NCBI RefSeq assembly: GCF_050436995.1
Contig: NC_134763.1
Span: 9,481,001 to 9,545,000, forward strand
Source: Anticarsia gemmatalis
Taxonomy: Eukaryota; Arthropoda; Insecta; Lepidoptera; Erebidae
Length of the DNA: 64,000 bases
Reading direction: 5' to 3'
The notes below the pieces were generated by a model. That model was not told the DNA's origin. It did not search any database and saw only the letters and a list, made by a program, of their open reading frames with translations. Made by a program: the position numbers and the translations under genes. Shown here in pieces: positions 11,009-23,615 of the stretch (position 1 is its first letter; every line of letters begins with the position of its first letter).

Positions 11009-12874
11009 TGTGTACTAACTTATTTGCTGACTTTATACTTTTATTTTGAGATTTTCAACTCTTTTGTACTGCAGAAAGATATTTTATGCTGTTAGCTAGT
11101 TCTTTTGGCTTGACGCATAACTGCGTGTGTAGGTAGTGAAAATTGACATTGGTTGGCCTATAGGTTTCATTTTGTTTGTTTAAAATTAACAGAATTTATT
11201 GATTTGACGAAGAATAGGTTGCTAATCGCTATCAAGATTATTTCTAGAAAATAAATGGATACACGCATTTACCATGCACTTAAAATTATCAGGCTAAGTG
11301 TGGGTGGATACTTGAAAAAATGGCCCTTTTTTATTTTCGCTTCAACAATGAATTTTCAAAGTTTTTGAAAATATATTATATAAGCCAATTTGATAATAGC
11401 AATTATTATTAAAGAAACGACTGAACATTGCTTAAGAGCTCGTCTGATGAATGTACCAGACTGTAATATTTCATTCTATGCCAATGTTACTAAAAAGCCT
11501 TCTATATATCTATTTTCGTATCACTGGTAGTACAACAAAAATCAATCTCGTTTCATAAATACGTACATAGTTGGAAAACTTTTTGAAGGTAACATTTGTG
11601 CTCGGCTTTTTCAATCGACAGACTATAACTCATAACTTATTTATTCCGCCCCAAAAACCTTACGGGACTGTCAAAATTAAGACATAAATCTTTCTCTGGC
11701 CCATTCTTCTGGCCAACTGTGTAATTTTATGAAGAATCGAAAATTGTGTTTTTTTTTAAGTAAAATGTTGAAGTTACAACTTGGTATTGAGATTGTTAGA
11801 TTTGATATTATGTGTTTGATTGTTTTTGTTCTCTCGTTCTCTGGTCACGTTTACGTCTTTTGTTTTGTTTATGTTTACGTTATATTTTGACTGGGGTCAG
11901 GTGACGAATATCAGAGACGCGTTTGAATCACGTGGGTATTTTTATATTATTTGTACCACAAAACTGATTGCGCGTCAACGTGCACTTGATATAATGTCGT
12001 ACCTAGAATTTGATTTTTCCAAATTACATTATTATATGTACATTAACTCAATTAACTGAATAACCGAGTATCCAAATAAGTAAATACGGTATTTGAGAAA
12101 GAGATTGTGAAATTAAATATATATTTATTACAATGTGGACGTAAGAAAAACTATAAATACTTAATTACATTCTTATTGTAACAGTTGCATAAAAACTACA
12201 ACTCTAACATGTTTTTTAAAAAACTATTGATACAAAACCTTTACAAACAAAACTTTATAATCATATTACAGTTGTACCAAAAAGCCCAGAATACCACCAA
12301 TACAAAAAAAATATCGAAACAAAATTAGCAACAGTACCCCAAAGCAATATTTTCATTCGTTCACAAAGAATAAACTCAATATACATCAGTAGCATGAATC
12401 CAATAATTATAAGTGTCACCGGCACAAAGGGTTTATTAAAATCAATTTGGTTACGTAATCACATAGAATATTCTGCGTGTACACATTATTGTTTTATGCC
12501 TGCTGTTGAGAAATTGTAATCGACAGTGCGGAGTGGAAATATTTTTGAAAGTATCACAAATTGTAAGTTGTTGCATGTAAGTTGATGTAGTAGAAATATA
12601 CTTTCGTTAGGACTAAATCGAATGGAATAAGAAAGAGGCTTTGTAGAAAAAAAACCGACTATAACCATCAATATGTATCAATATGTATGAGAGTGGTGGA
12701 TAGGTAGATAAAATTAACATTTTCTCTATATTAGTTTTATTTCATATTTTCACTACTAAAACTACAAAAGCCATCGTATTCTTCTAAGTCGTCTCTTGTG
12801 CTCCTTTTCTCTATCCACTTTTTATCATAAAATTTTGACGTCTGATAACATTTTACGACGATTTGATCAACTTT
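11009..12874. other. No recognisable gene
   Basis: AT-rich DNA. A 79-codon frame (11820-12059, plus) begins in a hydrophobic, F-rich stretch and has no recognisable domain. Nothing is supported as a gene. Confidence 0.4.
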
Positions 12875-12962
12875 GTAATAAGTCCTGATCAGCGCTCTTA
12901 GTGGGTTCTCTAGTAACAAATTTTTGGTACATTACAAATGTCAAACTCTCTACTATCGTTTT
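12875..12962 (+). mobile_element. Degraded M1 MITE fragment
   Basis: Shares the M1 interior 'CTGATCAGCGC', a diverged 'GTAACAAATTTTTGG' equivalent of 'GGAAACATTTTGGCAG', and 'AATGTCAAACTCTCTACTATCG' split over the arm, in the same order as the copy at 20083-20245. Both arms are eroded. Confidence 0.55.
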
Positions 12963-13357
12963 AGGAACCTACTCAATTGATGTTCTGGTTTTATCAGTGT
13001 ATACTACTCCATATATTATACAAACACCTTAACCATCCCCTAACTAGGAAGTGGTCTTTTAAAACATCTGATTTATGCTCCCGACAGTTTATAGTTGCGT
13101 CCCTTCCTGCGGTACTTGATTGTACGGAGATACATAAACCTCTTATCATAGTACCGTATTGTCACAGATTTATAACACAGTAACAGTTTAGGAACGTTTT
13201 GTGACCTTTTTTGGGTAAATGAAGCCTATTTATTTAGGTTGTGTACTATATTAGATGCTGTTTTTAGGCTTTAGAGTACGTTTTACAGTTATTTACCAAA
13301 ATTATGCAATGACATATGGGGTTTTTTTCTATGCATACAAATAGTTAATTTATTGTT
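12963..13357. other. Nothing recognisable
   Basis: Spacer between an M1 fragment and a LINE-like element. Includes a 68-codon frame (12977-13183, plus) with no domain. Confidence 0.4.
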
Positions 13358-14396
13358 AACTAGCTGACCCGTGCGGCTCCGCTCGCGTGAATTTCGTACT
13401 GTTGCTTATTCGTTTGAGCACGCGAATTGCGAAGCACTCGATACACCTACACATAAAAATGTTAACAACTCTTACGTCATCTAATGGTTATTTACGAAAG
13501 GGACCCGAAAGGCACACAATGTGACACAGGCTCAGGCAGGCCTGATTTCCTGTGGCTACCTTCTTTTCCGCTCTCGTCTGTATCAGTAGCAGTTTACAGT
13601 GTAAAATATAATACCTTATAATAGACTGACCATTGCTTACCCGTCTGGATTCAGAATATTATTATAGGTCCTATCTGCGCTGGAGCTCTTCAGACGCGTA
13701 ATAATGTATACTTGCGATGATACGTCCGAAACCGCGTAACCCGTAATTATTTTTTATACTTATATCATCCGTTGTTTATTTTTTAAAACTTACCACATAG
13801 TCTGTTTCATAGCTATCCAATTTATTTCCTTAATGCAACCAATTAATTTGGTTATTAAATATTATGTGATTCGAACAACAACGCCATCTGTCAGTTGCGG
13901 CGAACAACGACAACAAACGAAATTACTGGGTTTGCCATCTAGGATATCCCGATCGCACCGGACCCACGTAAAACCAACATTTTTGTGTAATATATCATAC
14001 AACATTTATGTTTAAAAATCTTATAAATGTATAGCATGATTCAAAGGTATTTTTTTACAATAAAGCCATCAAAATAAATTAATTAGAAAAAACATGCTTT
14101 GTTGCGGTTTATAACGCCATCTATTGGTTGGTGCGAACAACAGGTATCGATACGGCAGGCGCCGCGTTAACTATGCGAATGTTGTGAAATGAATTGTAAC
14201 GCCATCTATGGTCTCTATAGGGAAACGCAGGTTCAAACGATTTCTACGTATTTTTTTCAATTTTCTAAAAATGTTTGAAATTTTATGCTATAAAAAGTAT
14301 CCTAGATATTGCTCCACTACTTATTCTATGCATATACCAAATTTCAGTGCATTCTGTCCGGTAGTTTTTACGTGATAGCGACACATACAGACGGAG

Positions 14397-14397
<1 letters not shown>

Positions 14398-14442
<45 letters not shown>
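14398..14442. repeat. (GACA)n microsatellite
   Basis: Eleven perfect tetranucleotide units inside the LINE-like element. A similar but shorter tract sits at the same relative place in the L1 tail at 26163-26439. Confidence 0.95.
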
Positions 14443-14470
14443 AAAGAAAATTATAAATTGCAGATTCGGT

Positions 14471-14658
14471 ATCAGTATCCGTTACTAAACATCCCCCATT
14501 GGTTTATTTTAAATATATTCAATGTACAGAATTGACCTCTCTACAGATTTATTATAAGTATAGATCAGTATCCGTTACTAAACATCCCCCATTGGTTTAT
14601 TTTAAATATATTCAATGTACAGAATTGACCTCTCTACAGATTTATTATAAGTATAGAT
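14471..14658 (+). repeat. Two identical 93-bp tandem units
   Basis: Unit 1 spans 14471-14563 and unit 2 14564-14656. They match base for base by eye. Each starts ATCAGTATCCGTTACTAAAC and ends with the LINE-like terminus. Tandem 3' units of this sort occur at the ends of some LINEs; perfect identity points to a recent duplication. Confidence 0.93.
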
Positions 14659-16043
14659 GTCAGTTATTGAGGTTTTAAGACATTGAGACATTGACAAAAG
14701 TCAGACTCAATCTGACTTTTTCATTCAAGATGCTTACAGGGCTGCTCAGCTTAGTAAGCAAACCCCAGAATAAACGAAAAAAAAAACGTTTCAATATAAT
14801 TACAATCAAGTATTGAGTAAAATCCGTTTATGTTAATACTTACGAATTGATGAAACATTTATAAAAAAATATAAAACACAAACAAAATATTACGATGAAT
14901 TAAACAGTCTTCACAAAAAGGACTATTACTTCCAAATAAAAACTTAAAGTTCCTTATCAAAACCCATATTGTAGGTTCAGTTGTAAACTTCCAAAATATG
15001 GTGTTTTCACCCTATGTTATTGTTCCGGAGATATGGGGTAGAAAAGCCAGTTATCGTCTACGTGTTTATGCGTTATTTTTTAGGGTTATTACTTTGTATA
15101 TTACTTTTGTTAGCCTTTGTGAAGACTAGTTGGTTATTTGCTACGATTAGGGCTATTTGTTGTAATGTATGAGTGGAGACAATGTGTGTGATTTTTTTAT
15201 TTGTCATGTAGGCCTAGCTTTGTGTTAGTAATATTTTTAAGATAAGAGAGGTTAATATAGCTTTTTACAAATATATTACAATTGAATTTTGATCTAAAAA
15301 ATTTAGATATCGCCAGAAAAGAGATCGAGTGAGTGTAAAGGTCGCAATTACCTTAAATTTTGATCCACTGCTTAGCAGCGCCACGTAAGCGCTTTTATTT
15401 AATACCCGGTGTCTGTGGCACGTTTAAGTTCATATAAAAATGACAGTTTGAATAGACTACTGCTAAATATGCCCCAGAAAACGAGCATAAGTATCCTTTT
15501 GTTAAGTTTATTTCGTTAACAAAGTTCGTTATTTATTTCTTAACAATAAAAACAACTTTATAAAAAAGGTTTTTAGCTGTCTAAATTATGCATTTAGACG
15601 TTCAAACATAAACATAACTTTGAAATGTCATGACAAACAAACTCTATGAGCAGTCACATAAATAATTATCCAAGTTGGATTGAACTCTCATCCGTGGCGT
15701 ATAATTATCGTTGTCCATTAGCCAAATTGTGTGCATTCAACATTTATACAAGCACAAGAAGTTCTACTTATAGGTCAATGTGTTGAGGAGTTGATAATGT
15801 TGGGCTGAAAATTAAAACAAATGTGTAAGTCTTAAAAGAACGACGTTTTTTGCAACTGCACCTATTCTGAGAGCGAAAACTAAAGATTCGATGAAGAAAT
15901 TGCGGTTGAGATAATTATATTATTATTAAATAGTAACATTGTTAATGGCCAAGCTTTGGTTGATTTCTTACACCTCTGTCTACTTCTTTGGGTATAACAA
16001 ACGTGATATTATGTATGTATATTTTTACAAAATTATATTATAG
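14659..16043. other. No recognisable gene
   Basis: AT-rich DNA. A small inverted repeat (AAAAGTCAGA/TCTGACTTTT, about 14695-14720) is present. Nothing else could be identified. Confidence 0.4.
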
Positions 16044-16395
16044 GAGCTCGTGGCTTAGTTAACAACAGCCGCGCGGATCGATCTCTGAGGGTAAGCCATG
16101 CTTGCCGAGGTTGATTTTTAAATGGGTGACAAACTTATACATATCGTGTTTTGGAAGGCACGTTAAATTGTGGGTCCCGGCTGTCATTTTCGAAGATCTT
16201 CGACAGTCGTTATCAGTAGTCAGAAGCTTGAAAAGTCTGACAACCAGTCTTACCGAAGGATATTGTGTAATCCCAGGTAACTGGGTTGCGGAGGTCAGAT
16301 AGGCAGTCGTTCCATCTAAAACACTGGTATTTAGCTGCATCTGGTGAGACTGGAAGCCGACTCCGACATAGTTTGGAAGAAAGGCTAAGCTGTAA
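16044..16395 (+). mobile_element. SINE, nearly full length (family S1)
   Basis: The head begins 'GCTCGTGGCTTAGTTAACAA' and continues with 'GGATCGATCTCTGAGGGTAA' and 'AATGGGTGAC', spaced as in the 5S rRNA internal promoter. The body holds 'GGAAGGCACGTTAAATTGTG', 'GACAGTCGTTATCAGTAGTC' and 'CAGGTAACTGGGTTGCGGAG', and the 3' part 'GACTGGAAGCCGACTCCGAC'. It is the most complete of four S1 copies here (others at 18644, 35041 and 55470). Frames read across it, including a 118-codon one on the minus strand, are not genes. Confidence 0.8.
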
Positions 16396-17466
16396 TATAT
16401 AAGTAACGCGAACATTCGCGACTGGTAATATCGATAGATATAGTTTTAGCAAGAAGACTACCAAACATGCTATTTTACGTTAAGTATCTACTTAATCAAT
16501 TATTAAGTTTCTCGTGTGTACAAAGTTTAAGTTTTACGTACTTTATTAGTATGTATTAACCTAATAAACACGTGTACACGAGGCACCGAACTAAGTAACT
16601 TATTCGGTCTAGATTGAGGAAAATATGATGGAATAATTTTGGTGAAAATTTTAAACAGCCTGTATTTTATGTACAGGTTGATGATTTTTTGAGAGTCTTT
16701 AATTTGGGATTTGCTAATTAAAGACCATGTAGGTCTGCTTTTAGTAGTTGTACCATTACTTTTTTAAGCTCTGTGGCTTTTATTCTCTATTTTTTCTTTT
16801 AAACTCTCTTGATAACCGGGCCAAATTTTGCATCCAAAATATACAATTCTTTCAGATACCGCCAAATTCATTTGATTTGTTGGTGCTACGGTTTTTTTTT
16901 TCAATTAAAATTAACTCGGAGTATTATGAATGGTTTTTGTATAAGTACAATAAATATATACAAATCAAATAAGGCAGAGTTTTTGTTTACGTAATTTGCA
17001 ATATTTCTAAAACAGCGCTTAGTGCTTATTTCCACACAACACATGAATGATCGTATAAATTAGAATATTATTTCACAGTCTGTTTCCAGCGAGATTTGTC
17101 GAATTAATATCATTTATGATATTTGCATCCGCGAGATAATTTCAATATTGTTCGTTATACTGCCTACCACAATGTGATTTATGCGATGTGAACTCTAAAT
17201 TCACTTTTCCGATTATAACAGCTTATGTGTTGTTGCTGTTAATAGCTCAGCACTATTCAAAAATAAAATAAATTGAGCATTTTTACTTGATTTAGTTACT
17301 TTATTTTATTTTCCGTGTTTAATTAAAATATAAATATAAGTAATATGTTTGGATCAACAATTTGTATATTATTAAGAATAAATATTTTTTTGCCTAATTA
17401 TTACTTAATTAATACGTAAAGAACTATACTATTACCATAAGCACCCTACACACCTATTGCGTTAGG
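16396..17466. other. No recognisable gene
   Basis: AT-rich DNA with two overlapping short hydrophobic frames (16748-16994, plus) and no recognisable domain. Confidence 0.4.
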
Positions 17467-17519
17467 CTACGACGTAGCATCTACGATGTAGCATGTACGT
17501 ACACCTCTACGGCGTAGCA
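17467..17519. repeat. Triad of short near-palindromes
   Basis: Three copies of CTACGRYGTAGCA-like sequence, each an almost perfect palindrome of the CTACG-n-CGTAG form: 17467-17479, 17481-17493 and 17507-17519. A related 'GTAGCATGGCGTACGC' follows to about 17552. The surroundings are plainly AT-rich, so the cluster stands out. It could be a terminal remnant of a transposon or a protein-binding cluster. Confidence 0.7.
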
Positions 17520-17829
17520 CATGTTGTGGTATTGTAGCATGGCGTACGCTATCATTTTGAAACATCATGAACATATATTTACTTTTTACAATGTTTTAAG
17601 CTTATAATATTTCTAATAACCTGCGTCGTACTCGTAGGCAAAGGCCTTTCCGTATGATGATTTTATCATTATTTTAGATCTTTAACTTATCGAAGTCAAA
17701 TTTGTTTCCGTCTTGTCTTACTTATCCTACCATTAGTTTTGAGTTTTATGGACTACTTCTATGGCCTGGACGGTGTTGTGTATGGCGTAAGTCCTATTGG
17801 TCTTTGCTCATTTATATTCGAATATTCTT
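17520..17829. other. Nothing recognisable
   Basis: Spacer between the palindrome cluster and a SINE remnant. No gene seen. Confidence 0.4.
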
Positions 17830-17955
17830 TATTGTAGTTTGATTACGCCCCTGGTATATGGCAATAGATTCACCCTCATTTACATGGGGCTAATATTGTA
17901 AAAGATGCCTGTGTATGTCATACAGCTCTACCTATACTTTCGGGGATGTATGTGA
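17830..17955 (+). mobile_element. S2 SINE remnant
   Basis: Contains 'CCTGGTATATGGCAATAGAT' followed by 'TTTACATGGGGCTAAT', which is the complement of the 'GGCGAGCCTATTGCC' and 'CATGTAATAGGGGG' blocks at 52355-52400 and 25535-25575. Same family, opposite orientation. The tRNA-like head is missing. Confidence 0.55.
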
Positions 17956-18643
17956 TAAACATATTATTATTAAAACACATTACATAGCGTGTAAACTTAC
18001 AAGGTAGAATGTCACAACACTAAAGTGGCACTTTGCTACTAACTTTATAATTCTCTCGCACTTGACAAGTAATGAAGGTACTGAATCTAGACTTAAGTAG
18101 TAACTTTAAGAGCTAGCCTAGATTATGTGCTGGAATTTTTAAGACTTCTTTTATAATCTGATTGTTTGCCTATGTAAATGACATTCTATAAATAACAACT
18201 TTAGAATAGGTTCATACCTGCTATTTCACCAAAAAATTTCACAGAGTAACAGAAGAGCAACGCAAAAACTGCGATAAGATAGTTTATTCCGATACACAAT
18301 AATCTACCATCCTCAGTTATAACAGGTGAAGGTAAAAATACATAATAAATCGTTTAGTAAATTAATATCAATAAAACATCACCATTTTATTTCATATACC
18401 GATAACCACTTTAACCAATCCGGTAATCATAGCGTCAAATTATAATTACAGACTTTTCATATTAAACAAGAAATTACAATTAATTTTGTCAATTTATCAG
18501 CTCAATGAATATGGCCACAGAGATGACCAGACATTGTGGAATGTTATAATATATGTTTAATTTGTATTATTTACTTCTGTATATTTCGGATGAAAACGTA
18601 GGAATAATGATCATGATATACATATATACATTGTTATTAGATT
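17956..18643. other. Nothing recognisable
   Basis: AT-rich spacer without a gene. Confidence 0.4.
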
Positions 18644-18760
18644 AGCTCGTGACTTAGGTAACAGCAGCCGCGCGGATCGACCTCTGAGTTTATTAAGCTA
18701 CGCTAGCCGAGGTTGTTCTGTGGATGGGTGGGTGACCCCTTTATCGACCGGTTGTAAAAT
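18644..18760 (+). mobile_element. S1 SINE head fragment
   Basis: Reads 'AGCTCGTGACTTAGGTAACA', 'GCCGCGCGGATCGACCTCTG', then 'TTAAGCTACGCTAGCCGAGG' and 'GGATGGGTGGGTGACCC'. It carries a 4-bp stutter (GGTGGGTG) and stops soon after the 5S-like head. The body is absent. Confidence 0.7.
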
Positions 18761-20082
18761 CATTAACCAAATCCCCTTTACGTAATGTTTTTGAGAGAAA
18801 ACATGCTGTGCCAACCTCACATAACATAAGGACAAAAAAAAGAAACAAAAAACAGCCATGATAATTTTTTTTGTTTTCCTACAAACAAAAACACAAACCC
18901 TTCAATCAAATCACAATAACAATTATCATCACACAACTCAAAATTTCATAATAAAATATCAAACATCCAATAAAGCAATGAATACCAATAAGACGATATT
19001 GCGTACAAGTACCGCTCAATAATATTTACTCATATCTCGAGTTTATTACTTCAATATCGTTGTGGTTGAAGCAAACAACCGCGTCCCGTATTAGATATTA
19101 GATACTTAATTTAATATCTGCTGTAAGGTTTAGATAGAACTTTGCTTTAAACTACAGTTTATGTTTAGTTCTTCTTGGAATTTGATTTTTGATGCGATCG
19201 TTTCGTAGTAATATAATCTCATCTTATGTATAAAATTCGATTTCAGGTGACATCTACCTATCCTCCTATGATTAGTTAAAAAATAATAATACCTATGTTT
19301 TCTTTTTTGTAAAAAATACTTTATTCTATCAATAAAATATAACAATTAAGACTTGTATCGGCTCGTGGTTACATAAAAAAATACGTTACACGACGCTAGG
19401 TATATTAAAAATATGGCAGGAATACCCTCTGAGGTCCGAAGTTTAGTTCACGAGTAAGGCTAAGCAGTCAATAACTTTTAATTTCTATTGGAGAATGTTC
19501 AATAGTGCCCCAGAGTTTTGGTACGTACTACCTGGTACTTTGCAATAGGTTCGTTATTACAGCGAACATAATACTCCGTAAAAAGTGGTACAGATATGCT
19601 TAAAACGTCATAATACCTCGAATTTTTACCATTTAATCTGTGGTGTAAGCAAAGGTGAGTACTACTTCGATTATAACAGGCCTTGGATAAAATTAAAAAA
19701 TACTTTAACATACCCTAATCCCCTATCTTACCAAGTTTTATCTCAATCACTTGCTATGATAACATTACAACAAAGACTTCCTCAACAATAAAGGCAACAC
19801 AATCAGATATACACTAGTTGTTACCCCCGGCTCCGCTCACAGTTATAACAACAAACGGGGCCTATTGAAACCGGCCGACGGAGTATGAAACATGAATTTG
19901 CATATGACTTGCTCGGATATTGGGACTGGTTGAGAATGCGGATCTGTCTGCATTTTAATATGGATGCTTATATTATGGCTATTATAATAATGATGATCAT
20001 TGCGTATGGCATTTTCCTGCGTAGATCACACCCGCACATAAAGTTCTTTTTACCAGAATATTAGAAATACATAGTACTGTAG
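18761..20082. other. No recognisable gene
   Basis: AT-rich DNA with a GC-richer patch at about 19820-19890 ('CCGGCTCCGCTCAC', 'CCGGCCGACGGAG'). Short open frames here (19130-19345 and 19499-19711 minus, 19585-19791 plus) have no recognisable domain. Confidence 0.4.
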
Positions 20083-20245
20083 ATCGATTCTCTAATACTA
20101 TCGACTACCGACTACCTGTCATCGAGAAATTTTGAATGAAAATCTGATCAGCGCCTCTGACGGGTGTCGTAGGAAACATTTTGGCAGTTTTACATTTTAA
20201 ATGTCAAAATTTCGTTACTCGACAGTACCGACTGTACATAATCGC
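20083..20245 (+). mobile_element. M1 MITE, long-interior copy
   Basis: Left arm 'CGATTCTCTAATACTATCGA' and interior 'CTGATCAGCGCCTCTGACGG', 'GTCGTAGGAAACATTTTGGC' and 'AAATGTCAAAA', then an eroded right arm. The interior is longer than that of the 36803 copy, so that one is probably an internally shortened derivative. Confidence 0.7.
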
Positions 20246-20320
20246 GCTACTGATTATTATACTTATCGTGATGAAACCTTACATGCCAAAAAATAGCTCA
20301 ACGCATTTCCTGAGGCCATG

Positions 20321-20412
20321 TAAAGTCCCCAACCTGCACTTAGCAGGCTTAGTGGACTACAAGACCTTCCTTAGTTCGAGAAAAGACCCTCGCTCAGCAG
20401 TAGGAAAGTAAT
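20321..20412 (+). mobile_element. LINE-type tail (family L3)
   Basis: Begins 'AAAGTCCCCAACCTGCACTT' and ends near 'GCTCAGCAGTAGGAAAGTAA'. A better kept copy is at 52966-53070, and further pieces lie near 54595-54660. The 'CCAGCAGTGGGA' type of ending is common in lepidopteran LINE 3' regions (recall). Non-coding. Confidence 0.6.
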
Positions 20413-21000
20413 ACTCGTATATAAAAAACATACTATTTGTACATCTAAGAATTATTTTATTACTAAAACTTGGCTTTGCTCGCGTAACTCCTTCTCGTAT
20501 CCCTGATTAACAAACGGAACAAATATTAGTGAAATTCAAAAATAGCTGGTCTTTCTTGTGATGTAATCTATCAATTTGCAAAATTTTACCCAAATTGTTT
20601 TGATGTAATAGTAGAAGACATTTTAAAGTATCAAGTATAGATTTCTCGACTGTACTAGGCTTCCCTCTCTAGACTATAACTTAAAACAACTTAAGCAACT
20701 CTCAACAAGTTGTGAGCTTATCGTCTCGGATTTATCCCAGTATGCCCGATCATATCCGAACGTATCCGATTGATATCCGCATAATGTGTTTATTTGTAAC
20801 TTTTGTTTTGAAGTTATTATTACAGTTCGAGATAATTTAAGAAATATAATATAACTACATATTTATAGAAAACCTGGTACATAGTAAAATTTTATATTTT
20901 AAGGCGTAGAGAGATTACTCTGTAGTTAACATAATTTTACTCAAAAACAACTACTAAATATGATGTTTAGTGTACAAATATTTTAAAATATTTAAAATGC
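20413..21000. other. Nothing recognisable
   Basis: AT-rich spacer; contains a 'TATCCGA' stutter near 20755-20780 (three variants of 'ATATCCG' or 'GTATCCG'). No gene seen. Confidence 0.4.
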
Positions 21001-21150
21001 CATTGAATTTTGTTTACTCCAGGAAGTCTTACCACTCGGATGAAATCGCAAACATAAGCTGACCAATTGTATTCAAATCTATCCAGTAGTTTTGTATAAA
21101 AGAGTCACATACACACATAGGTACATACTTTCGCTACTATTATTAGTAGT
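21001..21150 (+). mobile_element. Old LINE tail remnant
   Basis: The phrase 'AATCTATCCAGTAGTTTTGT' followed by 'AGTCACATACACACATAG' has the form of a degenerate LINE 3' region (the block that precedes 'CAGACAGAC' in better copies). Boundaries are uncertain. Confidence 0.4.
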
Positions 21151-23459
21151 TTATTAAATCACCTCAATCGTTCATACATTAATTACATTCCCGAGCCAAA
21201 ACAACCGTAATCCTTTATCCGTTTATACTATTATTTAATCCGGAAAAACCGGGTAACAAAAATGTGCGCAGAATAACATTTTGGTAGTGAATTAAAACCG
21301 CGACTCATGGCCGAAATAGAGCGAATTTTGCTATACAATAGAACATTATTACGTGAACAACAGATAATAGTTATATAGCGTAAGGGTAAGTTTATAATAA
21401 TAATAGTTTTTTGGATATACTATTAACCCTTTATTTTATACGTCAGACCAAGGATATGGTTAATTTTCGTAACCACGTCGGAATAAGGGTAGAAAAACAT
21501 ATTCAAAGAAGGTTTTTCAAAGCATACAAATAATTATGCTAAAGTGTGTTTGTTTGTTAGTTCCTCCTCATTTTGTCATGAAAACAGCGGTACCAAAAGA
21601 AATGAAAATTTTGTACAATGGAAGTCGTTCGCTAGGAATAGGATGTAGGGTAAACATATTTTATACTGCGAGCAAGTATTAGCTTGATTGTAAAGTTGAT
21701 TGCTATTTTTTTTAAGTTCAGTTCACTTCTGTAATTCAATTAAATAAATTAAATTAAATAATCATTTATTTCAGGCAAATCACCCATATTTGAAGGGTTA
21801 GTAAAGTTCTTTTAAAAATAAATCACTTAATTACTATTATTACAGCATGATGTGAGCATTATTATCATAATCAAAATTAATTTATTGCTTTTACTTTATG
21901 AATTTGATTTTATATAAATCAAAATATATTGAACTTTAATATTGTAATTATGAGCTTTTAATTTTAAGTCCGTCATTATTTTCAATGCCGTTAAAATTTA
22001 AAAGTGAAAACCTATTGATAAAATTTCCAAATGTATTTTATTTTATTATGTTTTACATAATAGTAACGACGCCATGAAATATGAAAGATTATTGTTATAA
22101 TATTTATTATAAATTTGATTTCATTTTGTTCGAAAATGTAGGTGATATAATTTTATTAATATTTTTTGTGTTTGTCCAATTCCACTATAAATTATTTTAT
22201 TTTAGTTTGTAATTGACTGATAAGACTGAAAAATATCTTTTTTTTTATAAATAAACGAGACTTAAATAAATCATTTATTGTTTAGAAAAGAGCTTTGTAG
22301 ATAATTTATATTAATTGTATTTATATCATTGATTAGAGTGACATTACCACAGTATCTTAGTTGTTATTTTAACAATTATAGTCAATTATTTATTTTTAAA
22401 ACTTGTATTGTTTGAATAATTAACGTCATGTTTCGAAAAAAAATGTTACTTTCAGTTAAATATTGTATATGATGAAAAAAACAATACATTGTTTAGCTAA
22501 TCAGAGACATTTATACCTAAGTAAGTACAGTATACAGTATAAATACAGTAGGTAAGTTACTATTAAAGTGCCATAATTTAAATTTAACATTTAGCGAGGT
22601 ATCGATGCATAAATATGGCAATATCAAATCTCAACCCCCTTTCACCTAAAAAAGCACATTCCCCTTTAAAAAGCACATCAAAAATTCTCAAAAAGTCACT
22701 GATCTAAACGCGTCCCTATTCCGCACATAACTCTATACACGCGTGAAAAATTACCTCCAACGCTATTGTTCGGGGAGTCCCCTTTTTTATTTTTATGATC
22801 GACTTTTAAAGGCACTGAATGACGGCGAATGTTGCCAGGTAGAAATGGAATAGGTCAATGATTTTTTTAGATCGAAAAATAGACTGCCAGTTTCAGGGTT
22901 TTAATCTTTTTGGGGACGTAGATTGAGTTTTTTTTGACGTCATTTTTCAATGCGTGGTCTGCTTTGATGGTGTTTGCTGTCAATGGGGGATACGGAGAAA
23001 TGTAATTTAAAATGCATTTTATTATAACTGTGTGGTTTCGCATTCACGCTTGGATTTTTGCTTCCATTTTGCGTATAAAGATGACAATTTTATTAACTTT
23101 TTATACCATCATGGAACTGTAGGAGTATTACAGGTTTGTAACAAAGTAATATTTTTTTCTCTCTTCCCTACACTACCTCGTGCTGCAAATTTTTCATCAA
23201 CCCACATTTATTTTTTTGACAAACATATTCACCGCAATAAAACTATAGCGGCAATACATATATTTCTTCACATATTTTAACCAAAAAATCGTTTTAAACC
23301 GATGAACCGTCATAATTTTTTATCCAATAACAATTTCTATCTCTAACAAACCCAATCTTTACTTATTACTTCTATTTCCTATCAAGTCCAATGACCTCAC
23401 AGTTCAAATAACTACACCAAAAACCTATTTAAAGCAAATACCCGACATAAGTTAAACAG
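21151..23459. other. Very AT-rich DNA, no gene recognised
   Basis: One of the most AT-rich parts of the window (especially 21700-22560). It holds an 82-codon plus-strand frame (23032-23280) without a recognisable domain and one perfect CRE palindrome, TGACGTCA, at 22935-22942. I see no repeat that I can name. Confidence 0.45.
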
Positions 23460-23615
23460 TACAGAAGCGACATCTGAGAGCGGATATCCGGCCGGCCGTC
23501 TTGGTCCGGATGTAGCTAGATATTACACGGAGCTTAGATGCCCGGCTCGCTTGCCTGATTGTTGTACACGACTAATTATTTTGATCGCTCTTCCAATGTA
23601 GATTGGATATGTAGG
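23460..23615. other. GC-rich island, unknown
   Basis: A sharply GC-richer block in AT-rich DNA, with 'GGATATCCGGCCGGCCGTC' and 'TAGATGCCCGGCTCGC'. It has no open frame of note and no second copy in the window. It could be a conserved non-coding element or an old transposon piece; sequence alone does not decide. Confidence 0.4.

Larger units (their letters stand above)
13358..14658 (+). mobile_element. LINE-like element with tandem 3' end (family L2)
   Basis: Starts 'AACTAGCTGACCCGTGCGG', a variant of the L1 tail start, and runs into an interior in which the motif AACGCCATCTR recurs (13880, 14113 and 14198, with a weaker 'TTTGCCATCTAG' at 13931). It then has 'AAATTTCAGTGCATTCTGTC', a (GACA)n tract at 14398-14442, and two tandem 93-bp units ending 'TTATTATAAGTATAGAT', a LINE-like terminus. 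No reverse transcriptase frame is open, so this is a 5'-truncated or non-autonomous copy. Whether it is one element or two nested ones is unclear. Confidence 0.65.

Noticed and set aside
16059..16415. 118-codon minus-strand frame
   Set aside because: It lies antisense across an S1 SINE; the same region in the other S1 copies is not open.
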